DNA of 52,504 nucleotides from Anoxybacteroides tepidamans (GTDB lineage: Bacteria; Bacillota; Bacilli; Bacillales; Anoxybacillaceae), in contig NZ_JACHEP010000023.1 of the NCBI RefSeq assembly GCF_014201465.1, positions 1 through 52,504 of the forward strand, read 5' to 3'. How positions within the stretch are numbered: the stretch's first letter is position 1; each line of letters starts with the position of its first letter. Positions 1 through 7,362 of this stretch are shown here, piece after piece. The position numbers were made by a program, and so were the translations under genes. A model generated the notes under the pieces. The model was not told the origin of the DNA, searched no databases, and saw nothing but the letters and a program-made list of their open reading frames with translations.

Positions 1-1
1 G

Positions 2-838
2 AGCTTGCCGTATAATTTTTTTGCGATCATCGGGCTTATTGTTGGGATTGTGACGACATTTAAAAACATTCGGATCGGAAAAGAAGATGGCGAAAAGGAA
101 GAAAGTAAAACTAATTATTTCCATCGATTAGGGTTAAAAAAAGAGCTTGCACTAGTCGTAGGGGAGCCGCTTCATCTGTTTTTTCCGCTTCTGTTTATTT
201 TAGTGCTAACAATGTTTTTTCTTTGGTACGATGGGACGAAAAAAGGAGCTACGACGATTATTGCTGCTTTTTCCAATGCAGATGCAACGTTTGTGATGTT
301 GTTGGCATTATTTGTGACCATCCTCATCACGGCTTTATTTTATTTCATTCGTCGCCAGAAGCTCCATGAATTGATTTATCATTTTTTTGATGGCGGCAAT
401 GAACTAATGGCGCCCATCAGCATGTTGATTCTCGTTTGGGCTTTATCTTTGACAGCGGAACACTTAGGATTTTCAACCTATATTACTTCTACGTTCGGAA
501 CGTTTTTGCCAAAAGAAATCGTTCCTGCGACGATGTTTGCTCTCGGATCTTTGATTTCTTATTTTATCGGCACATCATGGGGAACATGGGGGTTGTTTAT
601 GCCGCTTGGTGTGACGCTTGCGGTGGCGACAGGCGCCTCGCTGCCGATGACGGTAGGGGCTGTATTTGCCAGTGGCACATTTGGCGCGTTCGCCTCGCCG
701 CTGGGAGACACAACGATTACAACCGCTTCGATTATGGATTTAGATTTAATGGAGTACGCCAAGTATAAACTGCAAATTTCGTTATTGTGCGGAATTTTAT
801 CGCTGATTAGCTATCTCGTTGTTCCATTGTTTTGGTGA
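2..838 (+). CDS. NhaC-family Na+/H+ antiporter, C-terminal part (5' truncated by window edge)
   Basis: The reading frame is open to the left edge, so the true start lies outside the window; the TTG at position 5 is internal. The visible 277 residues are strongly hydrophobic with about six to seven membrane segments. They end in a Gly/Ser-rich segment (GTSWGTWGLFMPLG, then FGAFASPLGDTTI) that is typical of the NhaC antiporter family. Such proteins exchange cytoplasmic Na+ for H+ across the plasma membrane. A charged loop near visible residues 25-50 separates two membrane blocks. A Ter-like site and the thioesterase promoter follow. The exact substrate (Na+, or a malate/lactate antiporter variant) cannot be told from this fragment. 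Confidence 0.75.
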   Translation, partial: SLPYNFFAIIGLIVGIVTTFKNIRIGKEDGEKEESKTNYFHRLGLKKELALVVGEPLHLFFPLLFILVLTMFFLWYDGTKKGATTIIAAFSNADATFVMLLALFVTILITALFYFIRRQKLHELIYHFFDGGNELMAPISMLILVWALSLTAEHLGFSTYITSTFGTFLPKEIVPATMFALGSLISYFIGTSWGTWGLFMPLGVTLAVATGASLPMTVGAVFASGTFGAFASPLGDTTITTASIMDLDLMEYAKYKLQISLLCGILSLISYLVVPLFW

Positions 839-843
839 TAAGA

Positions 844-868
844 TCGATGGCCATCCATCGGACATTTT
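844..868 (+). terminator. Possible weak terminator of the antiporter gene
   Basis: A short hairpin CGATGG-CCAT-CCATCG (844-859) starts five bases after the stop codon and is followed by a broken T stretch (CATTTTAATTG). The stem is only six pairs, so this is a weak call. Confidence 0.3.
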
Positions 869-872
869 AATT

Positions 873-901
873 GTAAAAAATAAACTATGTTCTAAATAAT
901 C
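873..901 (+). other. Ter-like site 1 for replication terminator protein
   Basis: The core CTATGTTCTAAAT (885-897), preceded by AAAATAAA, fits the Bacillus subtilis Ter consensus as I remember it (ACTAA...CTATGTACYAAATNTTC). The match is best over the high-affinity B half and continues with AATC. A stretch of 23 bases (877-899) recurs exactly at 6728-6750, just upstream of rtp. In B. subtilis two RTP dimers bind the A and B halves, and a fork is stopped when it meets the B half first. Here B lies on the right, so leftward-moving forks coming from the dif side would be blocked. The A half is poorly conserved. Confidence 0.75.
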
Positions 902-922
902 AATATAACATTTAAATTTTTA

Positions 923-951
923 TTGAAATAAGAGGAAATTCCCGCTATCAT
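923..951 (+). promoter_or_regulatory. SigA-type promoter of the thioesterase gene
   Basis: TTGAAA (923-928), a 17-base spacer, then TATCAT (946-951). It lies about 50 bases upstream of the 1001 start codon. A 14-bp palindrome sits just downstream, in the early transcribed region. Confidence 0.55.
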
Positions 952-967
952 ATAAAAAACAAAATAT

Positions 968-981
968 ACTGACTAGTCAGT
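968..981. promoter_or_regulatory. FadR-like (TetR-type) operator palindrome
   Basis: ACTGACTAGTCAGT is a perfect 14-bp palindrome placed about 16 bases after the -10 box of the thioesterase promoter. Its core TGACTAGTCA resembles the core of the B. subtilis FadR operator as I recall it (TGAATGANTANTCATTCA). FadR is an acyl-CoA-responsive repressor, so control of an acyl-CoA thioesterase would make sense. The outer bases do not match the FadR consensus well, so another TetR regulator is possible. Confidence 0.5.
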
Positions 982-1000
982 TAAATAAAGGGGAGATTGG

Positions 1001-1429
1001 ATGTCTGCTCATGTAACAACGATCACCGTTCGCTTTTGCGAAACAGACGCGCTTGGACATGTGAACAATACGAATTATTTTGTGTACTTAGAAGAAGCGC
1101 GAATCCGCTTATTTGAACAATTAGGATATGGCACTGATGTTCATGAATGGCGTTTTATTCTTGCTTCTGCGAAATGCGATTTTGTCAACCAAGCGTATTT
1201 TGGGCAAACGCTAAATGTGGAAACGAATGTATCGAAAATCGGGAATAAAAGCTTTCATATTGTCCATCGCATTTTAGATGCAAAGACGAAAGCATTAATT
1301 GCCATTGGCGAAACAGCTGTTGTTTATTTTAATTTTGAGACACAAAAAAGCGAGCCGATCCCGGATGACTTACGGCAACAATTGCAACGCTATATGTTGT
1401 CTGATGCCGAACAAGCAAAAGAAAGTTAA
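1001..1429 (+). CDS. Acyl-CoA thioesterase, 4-hydroxybenzoyl-CoA thioesterase-like hotdog fold
   Basis: This 142-residue protein has the size and look of a single hotdog domain. The N-terminal signature FCETDALGHVNNTNYFVYLEEAR (residues 12-34) carries the conserved Asp and the HVNN turn of the 4HBT/YbgC family. Such enzymes hydrolyse acyl-CoA thioesters in the cytoplasm. The ATG follows a good AGGGGAGA ribosome site. The gene has its own promoter and a palindromic operator, and it ends in a strong terminator, so it is monocistronic. The acyl-CoA dehydrogenase next door suggests a role in fatty-acyl metabolism. The substrate is unknown. Confidence 0.85.
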   Translation: MSAHVTTITVRFCETDALGHVNNTNYFVYLEEARIRLFEQLGYGTDVHEWRFILASAKCDFVNQAYFGQTLNVETNVSKIGNKSFHIVHRILDAKTKALIAIGETAVVYFNFETQKSEPIPDDLRQQLQRYMLSDAEQAKES

Positions 1430-1436
1430 TTTTTCC

Positions 1437-1466
1437 AAAAAGCTGTCAAAAAAAGACAGCTTTTTT
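1437..1466 (+). terminator. Rho-independent terminator after thioesterase gene
   Basis: AAGCTGTC and GACAGCTT are separated by a seven-A loop and followed by a run of T. The hairpin begins about ten bases after the stop codon. Confidence 0.85.
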
Positions 1467-1536
1467 GCATATTATTTTTCTTCTTCTCTAATAACAGGTA
1501 AAATGAAAAACAAAGAAAAAAGAAAAGGGGAGAATC

Positions 1537-2739
1537 ATGAACGATTTATATCATTTGTTTCTTCGGACTGAACGAGAGAAACGCCTGCAACAACAAGCCG
1601 CACAGCTATCGAAACAGTTTCAACAGCGCGCTCATTGGCATGACGAGCAAGCAGTTTTTCCATTCGAGAATTTTGCACAGTTGAAAAAAGCGCATTTCCT
1701 CTCTCTTACTGTACCTAAACAATATGGGGGAGAAGAAATTTCGTTATATGAGTTTCTACTTGTACAAGAAACGATTGCTCAAGGAGATGGGGCAACCGCT
1801 TTATCACTCGGATGGCATTTAGGTATCGTGATGAATTTAGCAGAGCAGAAAAAATGGCCAAAAGAGGTGTTTGCCCGCATTTGCAAAGAAATTGTTGAAA
1901 AGCAAGTATTATTAAACAGCGCCCAATCAGAAACAGCAACAGGAAGCCCAGCACGTGGCGGGAAACCGGAAACGACCGCAGAAAAACGAAATGGCGGCTG
2001 GGTGATTTCCGGACGAAAGACGTATACATCGCTTGCTCCTGCGCTTGATTACTTTATCGTATCGGCCACGATAAAGGAAACAGGAGAAGTAGGAAACTTT
2101 TTAATTCCGAAAACTGCTTCTGGTCTCAAAATCGAAGAAACGTGGAATACGCTTGGAATGAGGGGGACGCGAAGTGATGATCTCATTTTAGAGAATGTAG
2201 TGGTAGACGAAAAAGCACTTGTTGAAATTCTTGGTTCATCACAGCAGAAAGGGAGAGCGCAAGGATGGCTTCTGCATATTCCTGCTTGTTATTTAGGGAT
2301 TGCCATCGCTGCCCGTAATGAGGCGATCGCGTTTGCCAAATCGTATCAACCGAATACTTTACCACACCCGATTGCGGAAGTGCCGGAGGTTCGGCGAAAA
2401 ATCGCACAAATCGATATCGAACTGATGGCTGCGCGCCATTTTATGTATTCGGTTGCTGATCGGTGGGATCGTCATCCCGATAAACGGGAAAAAATGAAAG
2501 AAGAATTGGCAGCGGTGAAATATGTAGCAACGAACATAGCGATAAACGCAGTGGATATGGCCATGCGTGTCGTCGGCGGTCAAAGTTTATTTGCTTCCCA
2601 TCCGCTTCAACGCTACTATCGCGATGTTCGGGCAGGATTGCATAATCCTCCAGCTGACGATTTAACAATTTCTATCGTTGCCAGCCGCTCTTTTAACAAA
2701 AACGTCGGCGAAGATCCTACAACTTCCGAGCGGGCTTAG
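1537..2739 (+). CDS. Acyl-CoA dehydrogenase family flavoprotein
   Basis: The 400 residues match the usual length and order of acyl-CoA dehydrogenases. An N-terminal helical domain contains VPKQYGGEEISLYEF (about residue 62). A middle beta-domain follows with SAQSETATGSPARGG and GRKTYTSLAPALDYFIV, and a C-terminal helical domain carries AMRVVGGQSLF and YYRDVRAGLHNPPADD. The family oxidises acyl-CoA or related thioesters with FAD in the cytoplasm. The start ATG has an AAAAGGGGAG ribosome site. I could not fix the catalytic base or the substrate chain length. DszC/NcnH-like monooxygenases share this fold and cannot be excluded, because the C-terminal arrangement is like theirs. Confidence 0.8.
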   Translation: MNDLYHLFLRTEREKRLQQQAAQLSKQFQQRAHWHDEQAVFPFENFAQLKKAHFLSLTVPKQYGGEEISLYEFLLVQETIAQGDGATALSLGWHLGIVMNLAEQKKWPKEVFARICKEIVEKQVLLNSAQSETATGSPARGGKPETTAEKRNGGWVISGRKTYTSLAPALDYFIVSATIKETGEVGNFLIPKTASGLKIEETWNTLGMRGTRSDDLILENVVVDEKALVEILGSSQQKGRAQGWLLHIPACYLGIAIAARNEAIAFAKSYQPNTLPHPIAEVPEVRRKIAQIDIELMAARHFMYSVADRWDRHPDKREKMKEELAAVKYVATNIAINAVDMAMRVVGGQSLFASHPLQRYYRDVRAGLHNPPADDLTISIVASRSFNKNVGEDPTTSERA

Positions 2740-2815
2740 CCGCTGAAAGATAGGGCGGGGCGCCTCATACTGATAATGCCTAGAGCTAGACAGCGATTTT
2801 TTAGTAAATGCGCGA

Positions 2816-2845
2816 AAAACAGGGCATCCTTTTGGGAGCCCTGTT
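2816..2845 (-). terminator. Terminator of speE
   Basis: AACAGGGC and GCCCTGTT form an eight-pair stem with a 12-base loop. Read on the minus strand the stem is followed by TTTTTCG, and it starts three bases past the speE stop codon. Confidence 0.8.
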
Positions 2846-2848
2846 CCA

Positions 2849-3718
2849 TTATGACAATATCGTTTTCATAAATTGCGGCAATTGAAAACATTGTGTCAAT
2901 ATGGCATCGTTAATATATTTTGTGTCAGCTGGCAACGACGATGTGTCAGGGAGTGAAAGAGGAATTTTCGCGCCAATTGTAAAGCTCCATAACCCGCCTG
3001 GATATGTCGGTACAGTTGCGGTGTAGATGGACGCATGCGGGAATAATTGACGAATGTTCGTATAAGTTTGTTTTAATATGTCCTTATGGAAGATCGGGGA
3101 TTGGCTTTGGCAGACCATCATTCCGTCTTCCTTCAATGCGCGATGAATATTTTCATAGAAACTGTATGAAAATAATTCTTTCGCTGCACCAACAGGGTCG
3201 GAAGAATCGATAATGATGACATCGTACGTATTTGCGTGGTCTTTCACAAATGCCACTCCATCTGTATAAATAAACCGAACACGCGGATCCGATAAGTTCC
3301 CAGAAACTTCTGGCAAATGCTCTTTGCAAGATTGCACGACCTTTTCATCAATTTCGACCATATGAATTTCTTCGACATGTTTATATTTTGCTACTTCTCG
3401 TGCTGCTCCGCAATCTCCACCGCCAATAATTAATACTTTCTTCGGCGATGGATGAAATTGAAGTGGAACGTGAGAAATCATTTCGTTATAAATATGGCCG
3501 TCAATCGAGGTTGTTTGCACGACGCCATCGAGCACAAGCATTCTTCCGAAATCGTATGAGTCTAAAATCATGACATGCTGAAACGGAGATTGCTCAGAAA
3601 AGATAATCTCTTTAATCCGGTAGCTGATTTTTAAATTTTCACGGTCGTCTTCTGTCAACCAAAGTTCATCATTTTCCATTTTTAAATAAGGCGGTAATGA
3701 TGTTAGTATGTCTTTCAT
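2849..3718 (-). CDS. speE: Spermidine synthase (polyamine aminopropyltransferase)
   Basis: The 289-residue protein has the aminopropyltransferase fold. It contains the nucleotide-binding loop GGGDCGAAREV (about residue 99; the common form is GGGDGG), the acidic residue in MVEIDE, and the catalytic loop IIIDSSDPVGAA. It transfers the aminopropyl group of decarboxylated S-adenosylmethionine to putrescine. The ATG at 3718 follows AAAGGAGG at ideal spacing. This gives a 13-residue N-terminal extension before MENDELWLTED, where many homologues begin. It stands alone, without speD or speB beside it, and ends in its own terminator. A Cys in the glycine loop is slightly unusual but tolerated in the family. 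Confidence 0.92.
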   Translation of the reverse strand: MKDILTSLPPYLKMENDELWLTEDDRENLKISYRIKEIIFSEQSPFQHVMILDSYDFGRMLVLDGVVQTTSIDGHIYNEMISHVPLQFHPSPKKVLIIGGGDCGAAREVAKYKHVEEIHMVEIDEKVVQSCKEHLPEVSGNLSDPRVRFIYTDGVAFVKDHANTYDVIIIDSSDPVGAAKELFSYSFYENIHRALKEDGMMVCQSQSPIFHKDILKQTYTNIRQLFPHASIYTATVPTYPGGLWSFTIGAKIPLSLPDTSSLPADTKYINDAILTQCFQLPQFMKTILS

Positions 3719-3801
3719 TTTGACCTCCTTTGAACTTTAGCTTTTTGCACACCTTTCTAATATTAATATATTTTACGAAAGATGACAATTGAATACGTTT
3801 G

Positions 3802-4245
3802 TTACACTCGTTTTTGTTGGAAGATAGATTGCAAATGGTTTTTATTCGCAAGTAAATCGGCCAATGTATACGAATCTAACACGCGTAAAAACGCTTCTAA
3901 CGCTTCGTGGAGCACATGCTTTAACCCACAAACAGGGGTGATAATACAATGGTTTCCATGAGCAGCAAAACATTCAACGAGCGATAAATTATCTTCTGTT
4001 TGGCGGACGACTGTGCCAATTTGAATGTCTTCTGGTTTTTTTGCAAGACGAATACCCCCGTTTCGCCCACGAATCGTTTCAATAAATCCTTGTTTTCCAA
4101 GCTCGTATACAATTTTACTTAAATGATTTTCCGAAATGGAAAATGCACGGGAGATTTCTTTAATATTCGTTTTTTCCCCTGGTTCTAATGATCCTAGAAA
4201 GAGAAGTACCCGGAGAGCATATTCGGTATAGTTTGTCAGTTGCAT
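3802..4245 (-). CDS. nsrR: NsrR, nitric-oxide-sensing Rrf2-family repressor
   Basis: This 147-residue winged-helix protein has an Rrf2 N-terminus (MQLTNYTEYALRVLLFLG) and a recognition-helix region (SENHLSKIVYELG). Three cysteines at residues 92, 100 and 106 (ECF..., NHC, PVCG) match the iron-sulphur ligand positions I recall for B. subtilis NsrR. The [4Fe-4S] cluster reacts with NO and DNA binding is lost. It is divergent from hmp, with a 25-bp NsrR-like inverted repeat between them, so it very probably represses hmp. The ribosome site AAAGGTGTG precedes the ATG. The three spaced Cys argue against CymR-type family members. Confidence 0.93.
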   Translation of the reverse strand: MQLTNYTEYALRVLLFLGSLEPGEKTNIKEISRAFSISENHLSKIVYELGKQGFIETIRGRNGGIRLAKKPEDIQIGTVVRQTEDNLSLVECFAAHGNHCIITPVCGLKHVLHEALEAFLRVLDSYTLADLLANKNHLQSIFQQKRV

Positions 4246-4377
4246 CGTTTTTCACACCTTTAAAAGCTTGTTTTGTTCATTAATTTTACCATATGTTTTA
4301 AACAAGCGCGAAATTGTGAACATTTTGTTAAAGGTGTATTTGAAATATTGCTTTTTTATTAAACGATATGTTTCAAT

Positions 4378-4402
4378 AAACATGTATATAAAATACATGT
4401 TT
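4378..4402. promoter_or_regulatory. NsrR operator in the nsrR-hmp intergenic region
   Basis: AAACATGTAT and ATACATGTTT form a perfect 10-bp inverted repeat around a 5-bp centre (ATAAA). It has the size and sequence type of the B. subtilis NsrR box (ATGTAT...ATACAT). It ends 17 bases before the hmp start codon and includes the TATAAA stretch that is probably part of the promoter, so binding would block transcription. Confidence 0.85.
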
Positions 4403-4419
4403 TGTGAGGGGATTCGTTC

Positions 4420-5658
4420 ATGAGTGAAACAAAACCATTATTAAGCAAAAAAACGATTGAAGTGATTCAATCAACTGTTCCTGTGCTTGAGCAATACGGA
4501 GAGCAAATTACGAAGCGCTTTTATCAGCTGATGTTCTCCAACCATCCAGAGCTGTTGAATATTTTTAACCACGCGCATCAAAAGCAAGGACGTCAGCCAA
4601 AAGCGTTAGCGGCTTCTATATACGCTGCTGCCAAACATATTGACAATCTCGAAGCGATTTTACCGGTCGTTAAACAAATCGGACATAAACATCGCAGCTT
4701 AGGGGTCAAAAAAGAGCATTATCCGATTGTCGGCAAGCATTTATTACTGGCGATTAAAGATGTGTTAGGCGATGCAGCGACAGATGAAGTGATCGACGCG
4801 TGGAAAGAAGCGTACGGAGTCATTGCGGATGTATTTATTCAAGTAGAGGAACAAATGTATAATGAAGCGGAGAAAAAAACAGGGGGATGGAAAGATTTCC
4901 GCAAATTTGTTGTACAGAAAAAAGTAAAAGAAAGCGATGTCATTACTTCGTTCTATCTCGTTCCAGAAGATCAAGGAGCGATTAGTGATTTCTTGCCGGG
5001 ACAATATGTGAGTGTGAAAGTGGATATCCCGGGTGAAACATACACGCACATTCGCCAATATAGCTTGTCCGATGCTCCTGGAAAACAGTATTATCGAATT
5101 AGCGTGAAAAAAGAAGCAGCAACAGATGAGCAACCAGCTGGCATCGTTTCTAACTATTTGCACGACCATGTCCAAGAAGGGGACGTACTTGAATTGAGTG
5201 CACCAGCCGGAGATTTTACACTTGATATGACGAAAGAAACACCTGTTGTATTGATTAGCGGCGGAGTTGGCATTACTCCGTTATTAAGCATGGCCAACAC
5301 ATTAGTAATGAAGCAGCCGGAACGGAAAATAACTTTCATTCATGCCGCTGTAAATGGGAATGTCCACGCGTTCGATTCCCATATGACTCGCTTAACAGAA
5401 GAGCATGAGTCGCTTTCTTATTACATCTGTTATCAATCGCCGTCTGAAACGGATCGCCAAAAACCGCATTTTGCAAAAGAAGGATTTATTCATTTAGAAT
5501 GGATTCAATCCGTTGTCCAAGATCAACATGCAGATTTTTATTTTTGTGGTCCGCTTCCATTTATGAAAACGGTCTATCATGCGTTGAAAGAATGGGGAGT
5601 TCCGGAAGAAAACATCCATTACGAATTTTTCGGTCCAGCTGGCGACTTAACAAAATAG
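4420..5658 (+). CDS. hmp: Flavohemoglobin, nitric oxide dioxygenase
   Basis: This full-length 412-residue Hmp has a globin domain at residues 1-137, with a CD-region Phe (MFSNHPELLNIFNHAHQ) and the proximal His near HKHRSLGVKKEHYPIVG. An FAD-binding domain follows (IRQYSLSD, about residue 205). The NAD-binding domain contains GGVGITPLLSMANTL and ends in the YEFFGPAGDL tail. It converts NO and O2 to nitrate with NADPH in the cytoplasm. It is divergent from nsrR, and a strong NsrR box overlaps its promoter region. It ends in a perfect-palindrome terminator, so it is a single-gene unit induced by nitrosative stress. Confidence 0.95.
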   Translation: MSETKPLLSKKTIEVIQSTVPVLEQYGEQITKRFYQLMFSNHPELLNIFNHAHQKQGRQPKALAASIYAAAKHIDNLEAILPVVKQIGHKHRSLGVKKEHYPIVGKHLLLAIKDVLGDAATDEVIDAWKEAYGVIADVFIQVEEQMYNEAEKKTGGWKDFRKFVVQKKVKESDVITSFYLVPEDQGAISDFLPGQYVSVKVDIPGETYTHIRQYSLSDAPGKQYYRISVKKEAATDEQPAGIVSNYLHDHVQEGDVLELSAPAGDFTLDMTKETPVVLISGGVGITPLLSMANTLVMKQPERKITFIHAAVNGNVHAFDSHMTRLTEEHESLSYYICYQSPSETDRQKPHFAKEGFIHLEWIQSVVQDQHADFYFCGPLPFMKTVYHALKEWGVPEENIHYEFFGPAGDLTK

Positions 5659-5690
5659 TTTTATAACAGGCAATTGACTGCATTTTGAGA

Positions 5691-5719
5691 AAAACGGTTG
5701 GAATTCCAACCGTTTTTTT
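5691..5719 (+). terminator. Terminator of hmp
   Basis: This is a fully palindromic 26-base segment (AAAACGGTTGGAA and its complement) followed by extra T residues. It begins about 30 bases after the hmp stop codon. Confidence 0.9.
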
Positions 5720-5759
5720 GTATGATTATGTGATATGAAAAATCGTATTTAGGAGGAAA

Positions 5760-6668
5760 ATGAACATGCACACTTTTCGCGAACGTCGTCTGCAAACATT
5801 TTTACAAAATTATCAAAATCGTGCCCGTCTTGTTATTTCATGTCCGGATCAGCCCGGAATTGTGGCCGCAGTGACATCCTTTTTATACGAGCAGGGAGCC
5901 AATATTGTCGAATCGAGCCAATATTCCACTGATCCAGAAGGCGGTACATTTTTTTTGCGAATTGAGTTCGACGCTCCGGAAATCGCAGCGAGAAAAGAGC
6001 AAATTGAAAAAGATTTTCAAACGATCGCTCAAACTTTTCAAATGAATTGGCGCTTTCGCTTACATAATGATATGCAAAAGCTTGCAATTTTTGTTTCGAA
6101 AGAAGAACATTGTTTATTAGAATTGTTATGGGATTGGCAAGCAGGGGAGTTGTTGGCGGATATCGCCCTCGTCATCAGCAATCATGAATATATGAGAGAA
6201 AGTGTTGAGTCGATCGGTATTCCTTATTACTGCATTCCGGTGACAAAAGAAAGAAAAGAGGAAGCTGAACAAAAACAAATGGCGTTATTAAAAGAATATA
6301 AGATTGATACGATCGTACTTGCCCGTTATATGCAAATTTTATCGCCAAAGTTTGTTGCACAATTTCCGTCGCGCATTATCAATATCCATCACTCATTTCT
6401 TCCGGCGTTCGTCGGGGCAAGACCATATGAGCGCGCTTATGAGCGAGGGGTAAAATTGATCGGGGCGACTTCGCACTATGTAACAGACGATTTAGATGAA
6501 GGACCGATTATCGAACAAGATGTAGCGAGAGTGGATCACCGCTACCATCCGGAAGATTTAAAGCGAGTCGGACGCATTATTGAAAAAACAGTCCTTGTCC
6601 GAGCGTTAAAGTGGCATTTAGAAGATCGCGTCATTATTCATCAAAATAAGACGATTGTTTTTAACTAA
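5760..6668 (+). CDS. purU: Formyltetrahydrofolate deformylase
   Basis: The 302-residue protein has an N-terminal ACT domain (RLVISCPDQPGIVAAVTSFLY, about residues 23-43) and a C-terminal formyltransferase-like hydrolase domain. The latter carries ISNHEYMRESVES, INIHHSFLPAF and GATSHYVTDDLDEGPII, which include the catalytic His and Asp region. PurU hydrolyses 10-formyl-THF to THF and formate, balancing one-carbon pools and feeding formate to purine synthesis. The ATG follows TAGGAGG. The gene is flanked by terminators on both sides, so it is monocistronic. Length and motifs are complete. Confidence 0.95.
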   Translation: MNMHTFRERRLQTFLQNYQNRARLVISCPDQPGIVAAVTSFLYEQGANIVESSQYSTDPEGGTFFLRIEFDAPEIAARKEQIEKDFQTIAQTFQMNWRFRLHNDMQKLAIFVSKEEHCLLELLWDWQAGELLADIALVISNHEYMRESVESIGIPYYCIPVTKERKEEAEQKQMALLKEYKIDTIVLARYMQILSPKFVAQFPSRIINIHHSFLPAFVGARPYERAYERGVKLIGATSHYVTDDLDEGPIIEQDVARVDHRYHPEDLKRVGRIIEKTVLVRALKWHLEDRVIIHQNKTIVFN

Positions 6669-6675
6669 ACACATA

Positions 6676-6714
6676 AAAAGAAATGCCCGTCGCAGAACGG
6701 GTATTTCTTTTTTT
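6676..6714 (+). terminator. Terminator of purU
   Basis: AAAGAAATGCCCGT and ACGGGTATTTCTTT pair with one G-U over a short loop, then a T run follows. It starts about eight bases after the purU stop codon. Confidence 0.88.
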
Positions 6715-6723
6715 GTTTCATAT

Positions 6724-6752
6724 TTATAAAATAAACTATGTTCTAAATAAAA
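6724..6752 (+). other. Ter-like site 2, upstream of rtp
   Basis: It has the same CTATGTTCTAAAT core (6736-6748) and upstream AAAATAAA as Ter-like site 1; 23 bases (6728-6750) are identical. It lies about 100 bases before the rtp start codon, as the TerI/TerII pair does in B. subtilis, where RTP binding also represses its own gene. The B half faces right, so leftward-moving forks would be arrested. I found no oppositely oriented partner beside it. Confidence 0.8.
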
Positions 6753-6848
6753 ACACATTAAAAAAAGAAGGACTTTTATAAACAAAATTGAATGATTATA
6801 AAAAAGGGGTCAATTGTAAATACCTCTATTTATGAAAGGAGCTAGACC

Positions 6849-7223
6849 ATGCGCGAAAAACGGACACCAAGTGGATTTTTATTAAAACAGCGTGCATTTT
6901 TAAAGTTGTATTTAATCACACTTACAGAGCAAGAACGTTTATATGGACTCAAAATATTAGACGTGCTGCGCCAAGAGTTTAAACCATATGGTTATAAACC
7001 GAACCATTCAGAAGTGTACAAAGCGTTGCACGATTTAATTGAGGACGGAATTTTAAAACAGGTAAAGCAAAAGAAAGAGGGCATGAAGTATCAAGAAGTC
7101 GTGTATTACCGGTTTGCTGATGGGGGATATGAAAAAGCGAAATTATATAAGCGGCAATTAAAAGCGGAATTAGATCGCTGCGAAGCGCTTATTCGCAAAG
7201 CCATTCAAGATAATTTTAGTTAA
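6849..7223 (+). CDS. rtp: Replication terminator protein
   Basis: This 124-residue protein is recognisable as RTP along its whole length: GFLLKQRAFLKLYLITLTEQ near the N-terminus, ERLYGLKILDVLR, KPNHSEVYKALHDLIEDGILKQ (winged-helix recognition region), then a long C-terminal helix (LYKRQLKAELDRCEALIRKA) that forms the dimer. RTP dimers bind Ter sites and stop replication forks in one direction by contra-helicase action. The start ATG follows AAAGGAGC. An apparent Ter site lies 97 bases upstream, which suggests autoregulation. A PadR-type regulator shares the fold, but the sequence is much closer to RTP. Confidence 0.95.
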   Translation: MREKRTPSGFLLKQRAFLKLYLITLTEQERLYGLKILDVLRQEFKPYGYKPNHSEVYKALHDLIEDGILKQVKQKKEGMKYQEVVYYRFADGGYEKAKLYKRQLKAELDRCEALIRKAIQDNFS

Positions 7224-7250
7224 TGGGGAGGATAGCTGACTCTCCCGTTT
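7224..7250 (+). terminator. Possible terminator after rtp
   Basis: GGGGAG and CTCTCCC form a short GC-rich stem directly after the rtp stop codon and are followed by CGTTTTATG. The T run is short. Confidence 0.5.
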
Positions 7251-7254
7251 TATG

Positions 7255-7277
7255 TTTACATAATATTTTTATGTAAA
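7255..7277. promoter_or_regulatory. Perfect 9-5-9 inverted repeat upstream of the MoxR/VWA operon
   Basis: TTTACATAA and TTATGTAAA are exact complements around TATTT. The palindrome ends 15 bases before the -35 box of the next promoter, a position suited to a regulator site. It could also be part of a second AT-rich hairpin behind rtp. The regulator is unknown. Confidence 0.4.
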
Positions 7278-7291
7278 ACCAATCATCTTTT

Positions 7292-7320
7292 TTGCACCAA
7301 ACAGACGGATTTAGTAGAAT
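7292..7320 (+). promoter_or_regulatory. SigA-type promoter of the MoxR/VWA operon
   Basis: TTGCAC (7292-7297), a 17-base spacer, TAGAAT (7315-7320). It lies about 40 bases before the ATG at 7363. Confidence 0.55.
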
Positions 7321-7362
7321 GATATGGTATTGATCAAACAAGAGAGAAAGGACGACGGCATC

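Noticed and set aside
6477-6492. CTATGTAACAGA inside purU as a Ter site
   Set aside because: Only CTATGT matches; the following B-half bases differ and the site is coding sequence.
7308-7322. ATTTAGTAGAATG as a second, opposite Ter site next to rtp
   Set aside because: The ACATAG part is missing and the bases are better explained as the -10 region of the MoxR/VWA promoter.
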